Below are positions 27,989-38,154 of a stretch of 64,000 bases of DNA, piece by piece. The notes below the pieces were generated by a model that was given only the letters and a program-made list of their open reading frames with translations, was not told where the DNA came from and did not search any database. Origin of the DNA: Paulinella micropora (lineage: Eukaryota; Cercozoa; Imbricatea; Euglyphida; Paulinellidae). A program made the position numbers and the translations under genes. The stretch lies in assembly GCA_019918135.1 (NCBI GenBank), contig WBZZ01001242.1, forward strand, positions 1 through 64,000. The letters run 5' to 3'. The first letter of the stretch is position 1. Each line of letters begins with the position of its first letter.

Positions 27989-30925
27989 ATGGATGACAAG
28001 GAAACTCTGGTCTTCGAAGAATTTTGCAAGCGCGCATACCAAGAGACCTGCCTTCCAGACGAACAGAAGCCTAGATTGCTTGAATACATCTTCGGCAAAA
28101 AGTACAGCCATTATTTGCCAAAAGACATGCAAATTGACAAAGAAAACATTGTACGAATCGAAGCAGAAAGGCTGGAGTGGTATTCGAATGCCAAGCCCAA
28201 GCCCTTGCCTGCTGAAGCGCTGCTACTGCTTGAAAAGGCCAAACAAGCGCTGGTAGAGAAACGCTACGAAAAGGCTGTTGAATTGCTCCTGGTGGAACCG
28301 GTGGTATTCTGCGGAGAGGCTTTATACCATCTCGGAAATTGTTTGGAGTCAGGGGAGGGCCTACCCGCCTCTGACACTGATTTCGCTCAATTATACTGGG
28401 CGTCTGCAGTCCAAACTTCTCTTCCACTTAGTCCAGCTAACCCTTGGCATTTGGATGTGCTGTCCAAACTTGTAAAATACGAGAACCCTAGCTGGAAGAC
28501 GAACCCAAATTCGTTCCCCAAGTGTCTCTCTAATGGAACGTCGTGGTTCCAGAATTTGTGGAATGAGCTGAAGTCGAAGTCGAACCAAGCCTCGGCAGGG
28601 CCTCAGAAGCTTGACACGTATCGTGATAATGATGCTGTTGATGCTGGGCTCAGCAATGACGATACGTCCCAAGCTTCAAAAGCAGACAACAACAAAGGAG
28701 AAGCGGAGGCCTGGCCACGCTTGTCAGAACCGGAAACAGCCCCGGCCGCAATCACAGACCCTTCTCCTCCCCCGAGCACACTCAGCGCAGAGCTAAACTT
28801 GGAGAAGAACAGGCTTGTCATTGAAGAAGAAGAAAGGCGCTTGTGGGAAGCCCTGCAGTCTAGGCCGCGAGTGCTCCGAGGCCTTGGAGAGCCCGAACTC
28901 GCCCAAGCCAAGAGCTTACTCAAGAAAGGCCCGAACGAGAAAGAGGAAAAGCTTGCTGTAGAGCTGCTGCGTCGTAAGCCAGCGCTCTGGCAGGCAGAGG
29001 CACTGTACCTCGTAGCCCGCTGCGTGTCTGCGAGCCGAGGCGTGTGCAATAGCACCCCAGAAATCAGCTTTCTGTATTACACGTGCGCTCTCAAGTTCGC
29101 GGAGCTCGGCGCCAGGCGCAGTCTTTTCTACCTCGACAGCCTGTGGCACGCCGTAGAGTATCTGGAAAGGCCCGATGCCAAGGTGGGCTTTGCAAAATTC
29201 AAGGTTAGCAGTGACCCCGGCCTTCACTTTAAACAGCTCTTGGGCTCGATGCACGGGCTGAATCCCCAGCACCGGCAGCAGCTCCTAGCACGCAGCCGCC
29301 AAGCTCCGGCTACCTCTCTGCTATCCAAACTTGCGTGGCGAGAAATGTGGCCCCCCCAAGGCGAATTTAGCATCAAGCGTATGCAACTCAGCATCCGCAT
29401 GCAGCGTTTCGCGCTGTCGATCAAGGACAAAGAGATGCTACAATTGGAAGACTGCCAAGACGAGATCAGAGACTTTTTTTGCTTTGCGCCAACCAAGCAT
29501 TTCTGGCTTGACCTCCGCGACGTGTTGGCGCGCTGGTGGCCTGCAAGGACGGATGCTCTGGTAGCGGTGCGATCCTGTGCTCTCAGAGAGGTCCTCGTTG
29601 GCCAATCTGTGGCTGTCGAGTACACGCAGTTGATAAAGCTGCGGCAACTACCCCAAGAGTACAAGCAGCAGCAGCAGGGCCTCGAGCTAGTACCACCTGA
29701 GTGGGCGATGCGTTACAGAAGAAAGCCAAACATTTTCAAGTTTTGGGAGCAGGATTGCACTGAACCAGTTGACGCCAATCGCTTGCAGCGTGTACTATTG
29801 CCTAGCCCCCGACCTGCGGCCGGGGCTGTGTTACCAGTGCCCGAGTGGTTAGCAGGAGCAATCCACGGTTGCTTTGAGGCACGCGATGGAGATTTCTTTG
29901 TGGACTGGCTCGCGCGGCAGTTCAGGGCTTTTCGGGCCTTGCAACAGCAAGACTCTTCTTCGCAGAAGCGCCCCTCACAGTCGTGGCTTTGCCTGCAAGG
30001 CCGGGTCACCCCGTGGCTGAAACAGCTTCTTAGGTCTTTTTGTCTGGCCTTGGGGGATCAACACGTGGTTGTCCTGCGCGATGTCAAGATAGGGCCGCAC
30101 AAGCTAGCGGAAATGCAGCAAAGGCTGCTAATTGTAATAGATGGCTGCAGCCGTCGGGGTCAATCCGGGGAAGAGCTCCGGGAGTTGCTGCAGATGCTTT
30201 GTTCCGACCTCAAGATACCAGACTATGGCTGGGGTGACATTTCTTTGCCAAACCGAAGCCAAGTCCTTGTTTTGCCCAACGACGAAGGCGAATCTCTGTG
30301 GACCGCAAGCCAGTTGCAAGGCCTGGGGGTAGCTGCTACAAGCCTAAGGCTTAGCAAGGCTGTCTCCGGCAACAATGAATGGCAGCAGCAAGGCGCACCC
30401 TCTTCTCAAGAAACCGGTCTATTCCTAGAAGCGGTGGCGGTCCTCGATGATGATAGCGCCCCGGAGGTCAAGGTTAGGGATGCATACAAAAGATTCTCAG
30501 CAAAGTTTAGGCGCAGGGTTGCCTTAAAAAGAAAATTACCCTGTAAAAAAAGGCGAGCCAAAACCAAGGTCCCGCATGTTTATGTGCTCGGGCAAGGTCC
30601 GAACAAAGGAAAGTTTGTTATCAGGCTACAAGATTTGGTGGCAAGCTTTGAAAGCTTCTTGGGCTTAGCCAAGGATGAATTGAACAAGTCGGCCCGGGAG
30701 CAATTCCTGGCTTGCTTCAAAGAAGAATTTCCGAGAATCAATTTGCAAAAGCCTTATGCTCAGAACATGTACTCTTCTCTGGGGAAGAATGCGCCGAAAA
30801 AGCAGGGCTTATTGTTTCCATATACAAAAGAAGAACTCCTCTCCCAGCTGCCCCCAAAACGCGACAGAGAGGACAGGGAAGAGTGGCGCAAGGCAAAAAG
30901 GCAAAAGCTGCAAGAGGCGCACTGA
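27989..30925 (+). CDS. 978-aa protein: Sel1/TPR-like half plus degenerate SF3-like ATPase
   Basis: ATG 27989 to TGA, intact. The N-terminal half has two diverged Sel1/TPR-like units (around residues 75-135 and 305-395) separated by a Ser/Pro/Glu-rich linker. The C-terminal half has the layout of a viral SF3/D5-type ATPase but with key residues missing: WLCLQGRVTPWLKQLLRSF (about 665-683) sits where Walker A should be yet lacks GK(S/T); LLIVIDG (713-719) resembles Walker B without the acidic pair; LPNRSQVLVLPND (752-764) resembles sensor 1. A basic stretch (KRKLPCKKRRAKTK, ~850) and a helical C-terminus follow. The ATPase reading is my inference. If correct, it is an inactive helicase-fold scaffold. 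Promoter elements lie at 27881-27935. Confidence 0.6.
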   Translation: MDDKETLVFEEFCKRAYQETCLPDEQKPRLLEYIFGKKYSHYLPKDMQIDKENIVRIEAERLEWYSNAKPKPLPAEALLLLEKAKQALVEKRYEKAVELLLVEPVVFCGEALYHLGNCLESGEGLPASDTDFAQLYWASAVQTSLPLSPANPWHLDVLSKLVKYENPSWKTNPNSFPKCLSNGTSWFQNLWNELKSKSNQASAGPQKLDTYRDNDAVDAGLSNDDTSQASKADNNKGEAEAWPRLSEPETAPAAITDPSPPPSTLSAELNLEKNRLVIEEEERRLWEALQSRPRVLRGLGEPELAQAKSLLKKGPNEKEEKLAVELLRRKPALWQAEALYLVARCVSASRGVCNSTPEISFLYYTCALKFAELGARRSLFYLDSLWHAVEYLERPDAKVGFAKFKVSSDPGLHFKQLLGSMHGLNPQHRQQLLARSRQAPATSLLSKLAWREMWPPQGEFSIKRMQLSIRMQRFALSIKDKEMLQLEDCQDEIRDFFCFAPTKHFWLDLRDVLARWWPARTDALVAVRSCALREVLVGQSVAVEYTQLIKLRQLPQEYKQQQQGLELVPPEWAMRYRRKPNIFKFWEQDCTEPVDANRLQRVLLPSPRPAAGAVLPVPEWLAGAIHGCFEARDGDFFVDWLARQFRAFRALQQQDSSSQKRPSQSWLCLQGRVTPWLKQLLRSFCLALGDQHVVVLRDVKIGPHKLAEMQQRLLIVIDGCSRRGQSGEELRELLQMLCSDLKIPDYGWGDISLPNRSQVLVLPNDEGESLWTASQLQGLGVAATSLRLSKAVSGNNEWQQQGAPSSQETGLFLEAVAVLDDDSAPEVKVRDAYKRFSAKFRRRVALKRKLPCKKRRAKTKVPHVYVLGQGPNKGKFVIRLQDLVASFESFLGLAKDELNKSAREQFLACFKEEFPRINLQKPYAQNMYSSLGKNAPKKQGLLFPYTKEELLSQLPPKRDREDREEWRKAKRQKLQEAH

Positions 30926-31303
30926 ATTAGCGTCGTACAGTGCGCTTGATTTTATTAAATATCTGATTTTAGTCGGGAGTCTTCCCCCCCCCCCCCCCCC
31001 CACCCCCACTGCTCACTCACTCCCGCACCTTACCTTCCCCGAGCGCCCCTTCTCCTCTTCTTGCCTCTCTCCCCCCCCCCCCCCCCTCCTCCCCAGGACA
31101 AGTTTTGACGACTTGTAGCCCAATATTTGATTACAACGACCGTCTAGTGTATTTCCATTGCCGACAGAAGGCTTCGGGGGGGACGTTCATCTCTCAAATT
31201 TTGACATGTGTTTAAACCCTTGGTCGGTAAGTTTCTTATAGCCACCAAGTTTCAGAATTCTCACTTTGCTGAGCTTGGCACCATTCGCTTACCCTGTTCA
31301 AAA
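30926..31303. other. Spacer with long poly-C tracts
   Basis: Holds ATTAAA at about 30953 (3' end of the 978-aa gene) and two poly-C tracts of about 16-18 nt (30986-31002 and 31070-31086). No gene seen. Confidence 0.55.
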
Positions 31304-31558
31304 ATGGTGGGCTACGACGATGGAGTGGCTGAGCGAGGCCGAAGGCAAAGATTTAATGTTTTGTACTGTACCATGTTCGTGGCGCGAGACCTTGTGTACG
31401 CGGCTGTTAAAAATGCATTATTAAAGAAAAAATCAACATTGACCACACGTCGCGCCTTTCTTGGGCCTTATAAGCGCGGCAGTGTGTACACTTGCCTACG
31501 CTGTCTTGCCCACTATTGTCCGAGCAGTCTTTGGTCGGCGGTGGGTCGCGCAGGATAA
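31304..31558 (+). CDS. Small basic hypothetical protein
   Basis: 84 aa from ATG 31304 (MVGYDDGVAERGRRQ...) to TAA, with a basic middle (KNALLKKKSTLTTRR) and two cysteines near the end. AATAAA follows about 35 nt after the stop, which supports a transcript. No family recognised and nothing else confirms coding. Confidence 0.25.
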   Translation: MVGYDDGVAERGRRQRFNVLYCTMFVARDLVYAAVKNALLKKKSTLTTRRAFLGPYKRGSVYTCLRCLAHYCPSSLWSAVGRAG

Positions 31559-31712
31559 ACGTGGCAAAGCCGCACCAACGGCTTGTTCTTACGAATAAAA
31601 TACATCTGTTGCATCATTTCCTCTAAATACAATTATTTAGCTAAAGTCTCGTGTCAGGGGACATTTGTTTATTTCTCCTTACGGCACGTCAGCACCTTTT
31701 GTAAAAATATTT

Positions 31713-33540
31713 CTACTAGATTTTACAACCGGCGCTAGCTTGCTTAGGCCTTGCTCCCCCCCCCCCCCTACAGCACTGGCAAAGGGTTAAGGTGGAAAGA
31801 AAAACAAAGGAAGGGCGAGGACACATTTTAGACCGGGAAATTAGAGCCTTAGATCTTTAGCAAAATTGAGAGTGCGACCAAGCGCTGGGGCACGGCCTGG
31901 GTTTGGCCAAATACGGATCGGACGGCTTAGGCTGTGCTGAAAAAAAAGCCGAGCACGGCTCGCCTTGTGATTTGCACACAGTTGAGTTTATCTATCTTCC
32001 CCACTCCTCCCCTTCTTTTTCCTGCCAACATTTAAACAAGAGAATACAGAGAGAGGCGTGTATAGAGGAAGGAAAGACTCAACTTTGTGCAAGGCCAAGA
32101 CTAACTATGCTCGGTCTTTTCTTAGGCGCAACTTGAGCCTTCCGAGCCTGTGCTAAGCGCCACCGAGCCTGTGCTCTGCCACCCGAAGCCGCGCTCTCAC
32201 GGTCCTACGGACCTAAGGACCTAAGGCTCTAAATTGCCCCTTGGGGAGTTCCCGGGGGAACACGTCCCATTTTTTCTCCTCCTCCCTTTCTCTCCCCCCG
32301 CCCACTCCCCTTCCCTCCCCACTGTCCTGTGAAAAAAAGGGGAAGGGGACGGGGGAGGGGGGAGGGAACGGTCCTAAGAAAAAACACCCTCGGGGGGGAA
32401 AAAAAGTGAAAATAGAGCCTTAGATCCCTAGGAGTGCGACACAGCGCTGGGGCGCAGCTTGGGGCCGTCCGAGCCGTGCTAAGCCCCACAGAGCCTATGC
32501 TAAGCCCCACCGAGCCTGTACTCTGCCACCCGAAGCCGCGCTCTCACGGTCCTACGGACCTAAGGACCTAAGGCTCTAAATTGCCCCTTGGGGAGTTCCC
32601 GGGGGGAACACGTCCCATTTTTTCTCCTCCTCCCTTTCTCTCCCCCCGCCTCCTCCCCTCCCCTCCCCACTGTCCTGTGAAAAAAAGGGGAGGGGACGGG
32701 AGAGGGGGGAGGGAACGGTCCTAAGAAAAAACACCCTCGGGGGGGAAAAAAAGTGAAAATAGAGCCTTAGATCCCTAGGAGTGCGACACGGTGCTGGGGC
32801 GCAGCTTGGGGCCGTTCGAGCCGTGCTAAGCCCCACCGAGCCTGTGCTAAGCTCCACCGAGCCTGTACTCTGCCACCCGAAGCCGCGCTCTCACGGTCCT
32901 ACGGACCTAAGGACCTAAGGCTCTAAATTGCCCCTTGGGGAGTTCCCGGGGGGAACACGTCCCATTTTTTCTCCTCCTCCCTTTCTCTCCCCCCGCCTCC
33001 TCCCCTCCCCACCCCACTGTCCTGTGAAAAAAAGGGGGAGGGGACGGGGGAGGGAACGGTCCTAAGAAAAAACACCCTCGGGGGGGAAAAAAAGTGAAAA
33101 TAGAGCCTTAGATCCCTGGGAGTGCGACACAGCGCTGGGGCGCAGCTTGGGGCCGTCCGAGCCGTGCTAAGCCCCACAGAGCCTATGCTAAGCCCCACCG
33201 AGCCTGTACTCTGCCACCCGAAGCCGCGCTCTCACGGTCCTACGGACCTAAGGACCTAGTAAGGCTCTAAATTGCCCCTTGGGGAGTTCCCGGGGGGAAC
33301 ACGTCCCATTTTTTCTCCTCCTCCCTTTCTCTCCCCCCGCCTCCTCCCCTCCCCTCCCCACTGTCCTGTGAAAAAAAGGGGACGGGGGAGGGAACGGTCC
33401 TAAGAAAAAACACCCTCGGGGGGGGAAAAAAGTGAAAATAGAGCCTTAGATCCCTAGGAGTGCGACACGGTGCTGGGGCGCAGCTTGGGGCCGTTCGAGC
33501 CGTGCTAAGCCCCACCGAGCCTGTGCTCATGCGCTACTAA
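31713..33540. repeat. Repeat A: ~345-bp tandem array
   Basis: The junction ctaaattgcccc recurs at 32231, 32578, 32925 and 33269, spacing 347, 347 and 344. A diverged first unit (31713-32229) shares its 5' half with a single dispersed copy at 43043-43480. Each unit has a 190-bp part whose ends are inverted (tagagccttag ... ctaaggctcta) around partly complementary GC-rich sequence, and a pyrimidine/purine half with ctcctcctccc and gggggagggg. Four antisense ORFs of 87-93 codons, one per unit, are by-products. Looks like a foldback element amplified in tandem. Confidence 0.85.
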
Positions 33541-33844
33541 GGGTATAAGGCTCTAGATTGTCCCCCGGGGAGCTCCCGCGGGAGGAGCGCTCTCCACAGA
33601 GCTCCGGATATCGTTTTCTTCTGCAGTCTCTTTCCCCGCTTGAATATATCTTTCTATAAAGAATTTCGTGGTTTTATAAAATCTACGCTTTAAGACAGCC
33701 ACTGTGTCGTTGGAATCTTACCTTTCCACACGGCAGCAGCTCGTGCAAGACCGGCAAGGACTAGAACTAGCAAGAGACAGTCTGTTGTTTTTTCCACGCT
33801 ATTAAAAAGCTTAGGCATGATTTATGTTTTTAAAAAAAAAAAGT
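33541..33844. other. Spacer
   Basis: AT-rich sequence after the tandem array (tatatctttctataaag at 33643-33661, poly-A at 33829-33842). No gene seen. ATTAAA on the minus strand overlaps the stop of the LRR pseudogene. Confidence 0.45.
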
Positions 33845-34628
33845 TTAATAAAGTCTGACAAAGTCAATGTGCTTTAGCACACTAAATGCCCCAACCTCCT
33901 TGTACGCAGACACTCTGAGCTCGTAGGCAGGGCAGAGCAGAGCGGGCGTGCAGGCGGGCTGGAGGCCCACGAACTCGTGGCCAAGACTATCCCAGAACTG
34001 GACCAGCGTTTCCGGTGTCACGGCACTGTCCGTCAGCACCGCCCTGAGACGTGGCCAAACTACGCCACGCGGTCCAAAGGGCAGCACAAGCCTGTCCGAC
34101 ACGTCCGAAAAGGGGTGCTTATAGTCGACGGATATTTCGATTTCTTCCAGCGTGGGCGCTAGGGATTCGAAGGCTGCCCCACAGCCCCGCCAGCCCCGGC
34201 CCGCCACAGTAACAGCCCTGCAGGTTCAGTTCCTGCACTCCTGGAAGGAGAGCGCGTAGCTTGGCTAGCGTTTGTTTTATCAAAGAGCCACGCCCACCAA
34301 TATCACTACCATATTCTTGTGAGTTAAACACCAGCACCCGTAGTGGCGCGGCGGCGGCCCTCTCTAGCCAGACGCCCAGCAGCTGGACAACGGCCTGCAT
34401 CCAACACGCTACTTCTAATTTTGTCACATTCGGGTACCAGGAGAGCACCCGTTGCAGCCACTGCAGTCTATTGCCAGACAGCGACAGCCTTGAGTAGTGA
34501 AAATCGAACGGGTACTTTTCTGCAGCTTGCGACATGTACAAATACTCCAAATTCAGTGGCGTGTTGAGCTGTGACAGACACTCCTCAGGCGGCGGTTCCG
34601 CCGGTGCCAGTACCGGGAGGTCAGGCAC
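33845..34628 (-). pseudogene. LRR-like gene, start lost and frameshifted
   Basis: Frame 1 (34628 to about 34190) and frame 2 (about 34207 to TAA 33845) join around the LNLQGCYCGGPG stretch; a 1-nt change in the GC-rich run near 34185-34195 would restore about 250 residues. The sequence has LRR spacing (LEYLYMSQ, LSLSGNRLQWLQRVL, VTKLEVACWM, LRVLVFNSQ, VQELNLQGC, LEEIEISVDY). The frame is open upstream of 34628 with no ATG, so the true start is missing. Probably an F-box/LRR-type protein-binding solenoid in origin. Confidence 0.6.
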
Positions 34629-34835
34629 AAAGCTAACCAGCCCTGCGTGCAGAGCAGGTCTGCACCGAGAAAAAGTACAGAATACAAATTTAATTAAAAA
34701 AACTTAAACCGACCCTTTGCCTTAGCAGGAGGGGGGGGTAAGGGGACAGAAAAAGAGAAAGATACAGAGGCGTGTAAAGTCATACCATGCCACGCCATTG
34801 CTTGTACGGTGCCCGTCAACAGACTGTGCATGCAT

Positions 34836-37121
34836 TTAGTTTCTACGACTACACAGTTGTCGCAGATTATTTCCTTTTTGTACTGCACCTAACCTTTGGC
34901 GCCCCAGCTCTGTCATTTGCAAGTGCTCTAAGGCAAATTTAACCGCGGGCTGTAGCGTATCCGTGTTTGCCTTGAAATCTGCCAGCGCTAAAATATGCCA
35001 ACACCCACGCTCTTTTGTATCACAAGATGGCCCGTTGGCCATAACGGCAATTTATAATGCAGCGCTGACGATTGTTTCGTCCGACAGCAATGTGTCGATT
35101 TCCACAGAATCTGCTTCTTTAGCATCGCAGTTGAAGTACATGGGAGCATCGAATAAACGAACATCCGCCCGGTTCGGATATGGATACACTACGAGGGATC
35201 CCAATGACGAAACAAGAACCGATAACACTCTGTAGCTACAATCTTAGAGAGTAGGTCTGCATAATGTTCTACGAGTCTGCGTAGACCATACCATGCCGCA
35301 GGCGCTAGCTCTTTATATAGAACATCTGTTAGGAACTCGTAATGGTCCGCAGGTGCCAGCCAACAGAACAGATGTGTGTCTGCTTCTCTTTGCATACGCG
35401 TTTGTGTATTAACTTTAGCTCCAATCTCTCTAGCCGCTGCTTGAAACATTGCGTGCACTTCCGTAGGAAATTCTTCTCCCCCTTCTAGTCCGGAGACTAT
35501 TTTTGGCAGATTCTGTACGTCCCTGGCAATATCAGCAGTTATCACCTCACTGCTCGCACTTTCGCAGGAGCCTATGTCTTCCTCGTACATGAGCTGACAC
35601 CACTTTGTGTAATTCGCTGCTGTCGTCTGGGTTATGGTGGTAAAACCAAAGCAGACAAGGTTCCTGCGGTCTGCCTCCCAGAAGCCTAAGCCTTTGCCCA
35701 TTACTTGGTAGTGCGATTTGCCTTGCAGGACATGTTGCAAAACCTGTCTTAGGAATGCAACCAGGTCAAACATGTCGATGACTTGATGCGTACCCAATAA
35801 TGCCGACGACGCATTATCCAGTAAATCTCTCCATTTGGAATCAGCACAACTCGGACACTGGAATAGATCCTTCAGCAGGAGGCAGTACTTTTCTGCTGCA
35901 AGAGATGGATTGCTCCGAAATGTATAATCATGGATTTGCTCAAACTGTAAGGGAGTCATATGCAGTGGTGGCATTTTGTGACTCCCAGCCACTGGTGGGA
36001 TTACCTTGCTGTAGTGTGCCAGCGTTGAAATAAAGGTCGCCACCGATTTCCTGGTAAATCTCAGTCTAGCTAGTAATGCTATAGCTTCGCACAACAGATC
36101 CTTCTCCCTTTTCTGTGCGTTCTTGGCAGCGCGACTTAAGTGGTAGCGAAGCACCCTTAAACCTTGCGAGCGCGCCACTGGGGATAGCCAGGCGTAGCCA
36201 TTTGCCAGCGCAGTCAGAAATAACCCCGTACACAGCAAATCGGTCGAGTGCTGACTCTGTGCAAGAGTGTGCAGCAATCGTCTAGTATCAGGGCGCAACT
36301 CCACGACTGCGTGGTTGTTATAGCCCTCATTCAGATCCGCATCGCCAATCGTAACCAGTAGCGTTTTCGACCCTTGGCCTTTGTGCACAAGAAAGTTTTG
36401 TGGCTTCAGATCTATTAGTACGGAATCAGTAGCCAAATTACCTTCCAGTATTAAATCAAAGAAAAGTTTAGCATAAGTGTGAACCGCTTGCTGCGTTTTA
36501 CCCCACGCTTCGTAAGCCCTTTTATTCTCAGCGTCCGGTTTGAGTTTTGGAGGGTAAGCAAGCCACACGTCTAGATCTGTCACTGCACGTTTGGCTTTGC
36601 TATAAAACAAATATAGCTGATGCTTTTTTGTATGGCATCGCCTTCTCTTGTGCAATCAGCTTTTGTAGCGTCAGCGAGACTTTGTCGTACAGTCTGTTGC
36701 AATCATCCCTCAGATGCGTTTTGCACTCCTCGGGCAAGTTACTGCCCTCCGTACTTGCCGTCAAGTCCCTAAGAAATGTCTCCAATTGCACTCCTTCATC
36801 ATACGTCACTATCTGATACTGCATTTTAGAACAGGCGCCAATCCCTTGGAGGTACATTGATTGTGCCCACTCCTGTCGCGCATTAGGTGTTTCTTCTGTT
36901 TCGAAAATTTCAAAAGAAAAGCGTGCAACAAATTGATCATCTACTGCATCGACAAACACCATGTTAAATGTCCCCTGCCGTAACCATGCTGTTTTCATAT
37001 CCATGTCGTTTTTGGTGCAGATACATTTATGCTGGTTTGTACACAGTCTTTGATGTGTAGCCAACCTTGCCGGCAAGACGGAGGACACGTATGTACGCAG
37101 CGAATCCAGCAGCGTGGTCAT
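34836..37121 (-). pseudogene. Kinase 3, three lesions
   Basis: ATG 37121. It matches kinases 1 and 2 along their length: RQGTFNMVF glycine loop, VARF where lysine is expected, VLIDLKPQNFLVHKG catalytic loop, and GDAD in place of DFG. Lesions: an extra A in a run of six (plus-strand T-run near 36623-36628) shifts frame after KAMPYKK; around 35185, following RHWDP, a deletion of about 7 nt relative to kinase 1 brings a TAG; and a TAA near 35051 replaces a position that is Tyr in kinase 1, just before the conserved ANG. The final stretch, 34836-35042, aligns with the C-terminal LLANGAGQNC region of kinase 1. Clearly non-functional as a full-length protein. Confidence 0.75.
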
Positions 37122-37128
37122 ATTTTAG

Positions 37129-37138
37129 ATATATATAC
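37129..37138 (-). promoter_or_regulatory. TATA repeat at the kinase 3 start
   Basis: GTATATATAT on the minus strand, only 8-17 nt before the ATG at 37121. That is too close for a normal TATA-box leader unless the transcript has almost no 5' leader. Confidence 0.3.
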
Positions 37139-37298
37139 ACCTAGTAGTAGTAACTGAATTCAAATCTGTTTTTGTGCATGAGCTGTAGGGGAGAGTCGGG
37201 CAGAGAGAGGGAGAGGGAAGGGAAGGCGCCTCCCCTTCCCTTCCCTCCTCCCCTTCCTCCTTCTCCCTCCCCTTTAGCTTCCCCCATTCCCCTTAGTC

Positions 37299-37543
37299 TG
37301 TTTCTTTGGTTGTCGGCCAAAAAAGTTTTTTTTTCCTGATTTCATATTTTTCATATTTTTCTGACCTTGCGCACGGTGGCCGAGCCATGGCACCGACAGG
37401 ACGCCGTCGGGGCTGTGAGACCCTCGTCCACCTGCTACATGGACCACCGCCGTCCATCCGCCGCAGGGCTGCGCTGGAGCACAGTGCGCAAGATCTGCGG
37501 AAATATCTGCTGGAATATGAAAAGTGGAAAAAAATTTTTTTTT
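37299..37543. repeat. Foldback element C, copy 1
   Basis: About 245 bp with imperfect terminal inversion: starts with a T-run and tttcatatttttcatattt, then ccttgcgcacggtgg; ends gtgcgcaagatctgcgg, gaatatgaaaagtggaaaaaa. Copy 2 follows at 37694. It contains no credible gene; antisense ORFs across it are low-complexity. Confidence 0.7.
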
Positions 37544-37693
37544 CGGATGCGTTTGCACGCGCAAACAAGGGGCGAGGGGAGGGGTAAGCAGGAGACGACG
37601 GGAACAGAGGGGGGGGGGGGGGGAGCACTCCCCTCCCCCTTCTTCCCCACCTTCCTCTTTCTCCTCTCCCTCCCTCCCCTTCTTCCTCCCCCG

Positions 37694-37946
37694 TTTGTTT
37701 CTTTGGTTCTCGGGCAAAAAATTTTTTTTTCCTCTTTTCATATTTTTCATATTTTTCTGATTTTGCGCACGGTGGCCGAGCCATGGCTCCGACAGGGCGC
37801 CGTCGGGGCTGTGAGACCCTTGTCCACCTGGTACATTGACCACCGTCCATCCATCCGTCGCAGGGCTGCGCTGGAAGCACGGTGCGAGCACGGTGCGCAA
37901 GATCTGCGGATATAGGAAAATATGAAAAGTGGAAAAAAATTTCGGA
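37694..37946. repeat. Foldback element C, copy 2
   Basis: The same element 395 bp downstream in direct orientation, sharing gcgcacggtggccgagccatgg and cgccgtcggggctgtgagaccc. Between the two copies is a poly-G and pyrimidine-rich stretch. The remainder of 37122-38154 holds no gene. Confidence 0.7.
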
Positions 37947-38154
37947 ACGTGTTGAGGCTAAATCTAGATAAAAGGAAACGGAAGCTAGTCCAAGCGAGTG
38001 CGTCGAATTAAAAAAATCGATCCTCACTGCACCGGCACGGGAACCTATAAATTTGCAGTCGGCCAGCCAGCAGTAGCGAGCCAGTCGCAAACTGCAAAGC
38101 ACGAGTTCTTTAATTTAAAAAAGCCGGCAACGATTTTCTTTCTTTTTGTTTGTC

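Larger units (their letters stand above)
23799..30925 (+). repeat. Segmental duplication, block 1
   Basis: Collinear with 57769-64000: truncated Sel1 start, Sel1-A, Sel1-B and the 978-aa gene in the same order and orientation, with long near-identical stretches. The main difference is between Sel1-A and Sel1-B, where this block has about 1.15 kb (25397-26548, with an LRR relic) and the other has about 0.2 kb of unrelated sequence. All three genes are intact in this block. Confidence 0.9.

Noticed and set aside
32229..33530. Four similar minus-strand ORFs (MGLSIGSVGLSTARTAPS type), and related ORFs at 43304-43692
   Set aside because: They are read through the 345-bp repeats and the inverted-repeat units; lengths follow the repeat period and the composition is low-complexity.
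31713..33540. CRISPR array
   Set aside because: Repeat period about 345 bp, no short constant repeats with variable spacers, and no cas-type gene.
36620..36632. Programmed frameshift in kinase 3
   Set aside because: The gene has two further lesions downstream, and kinases 1 and 2 have no such site; decay explains it better.
38041..38058. TATA box (CTATAAATTTG) on the plus strand
   Set aside because: No plus-strand gene follows; the ORFs there are antisense to the RING gene.
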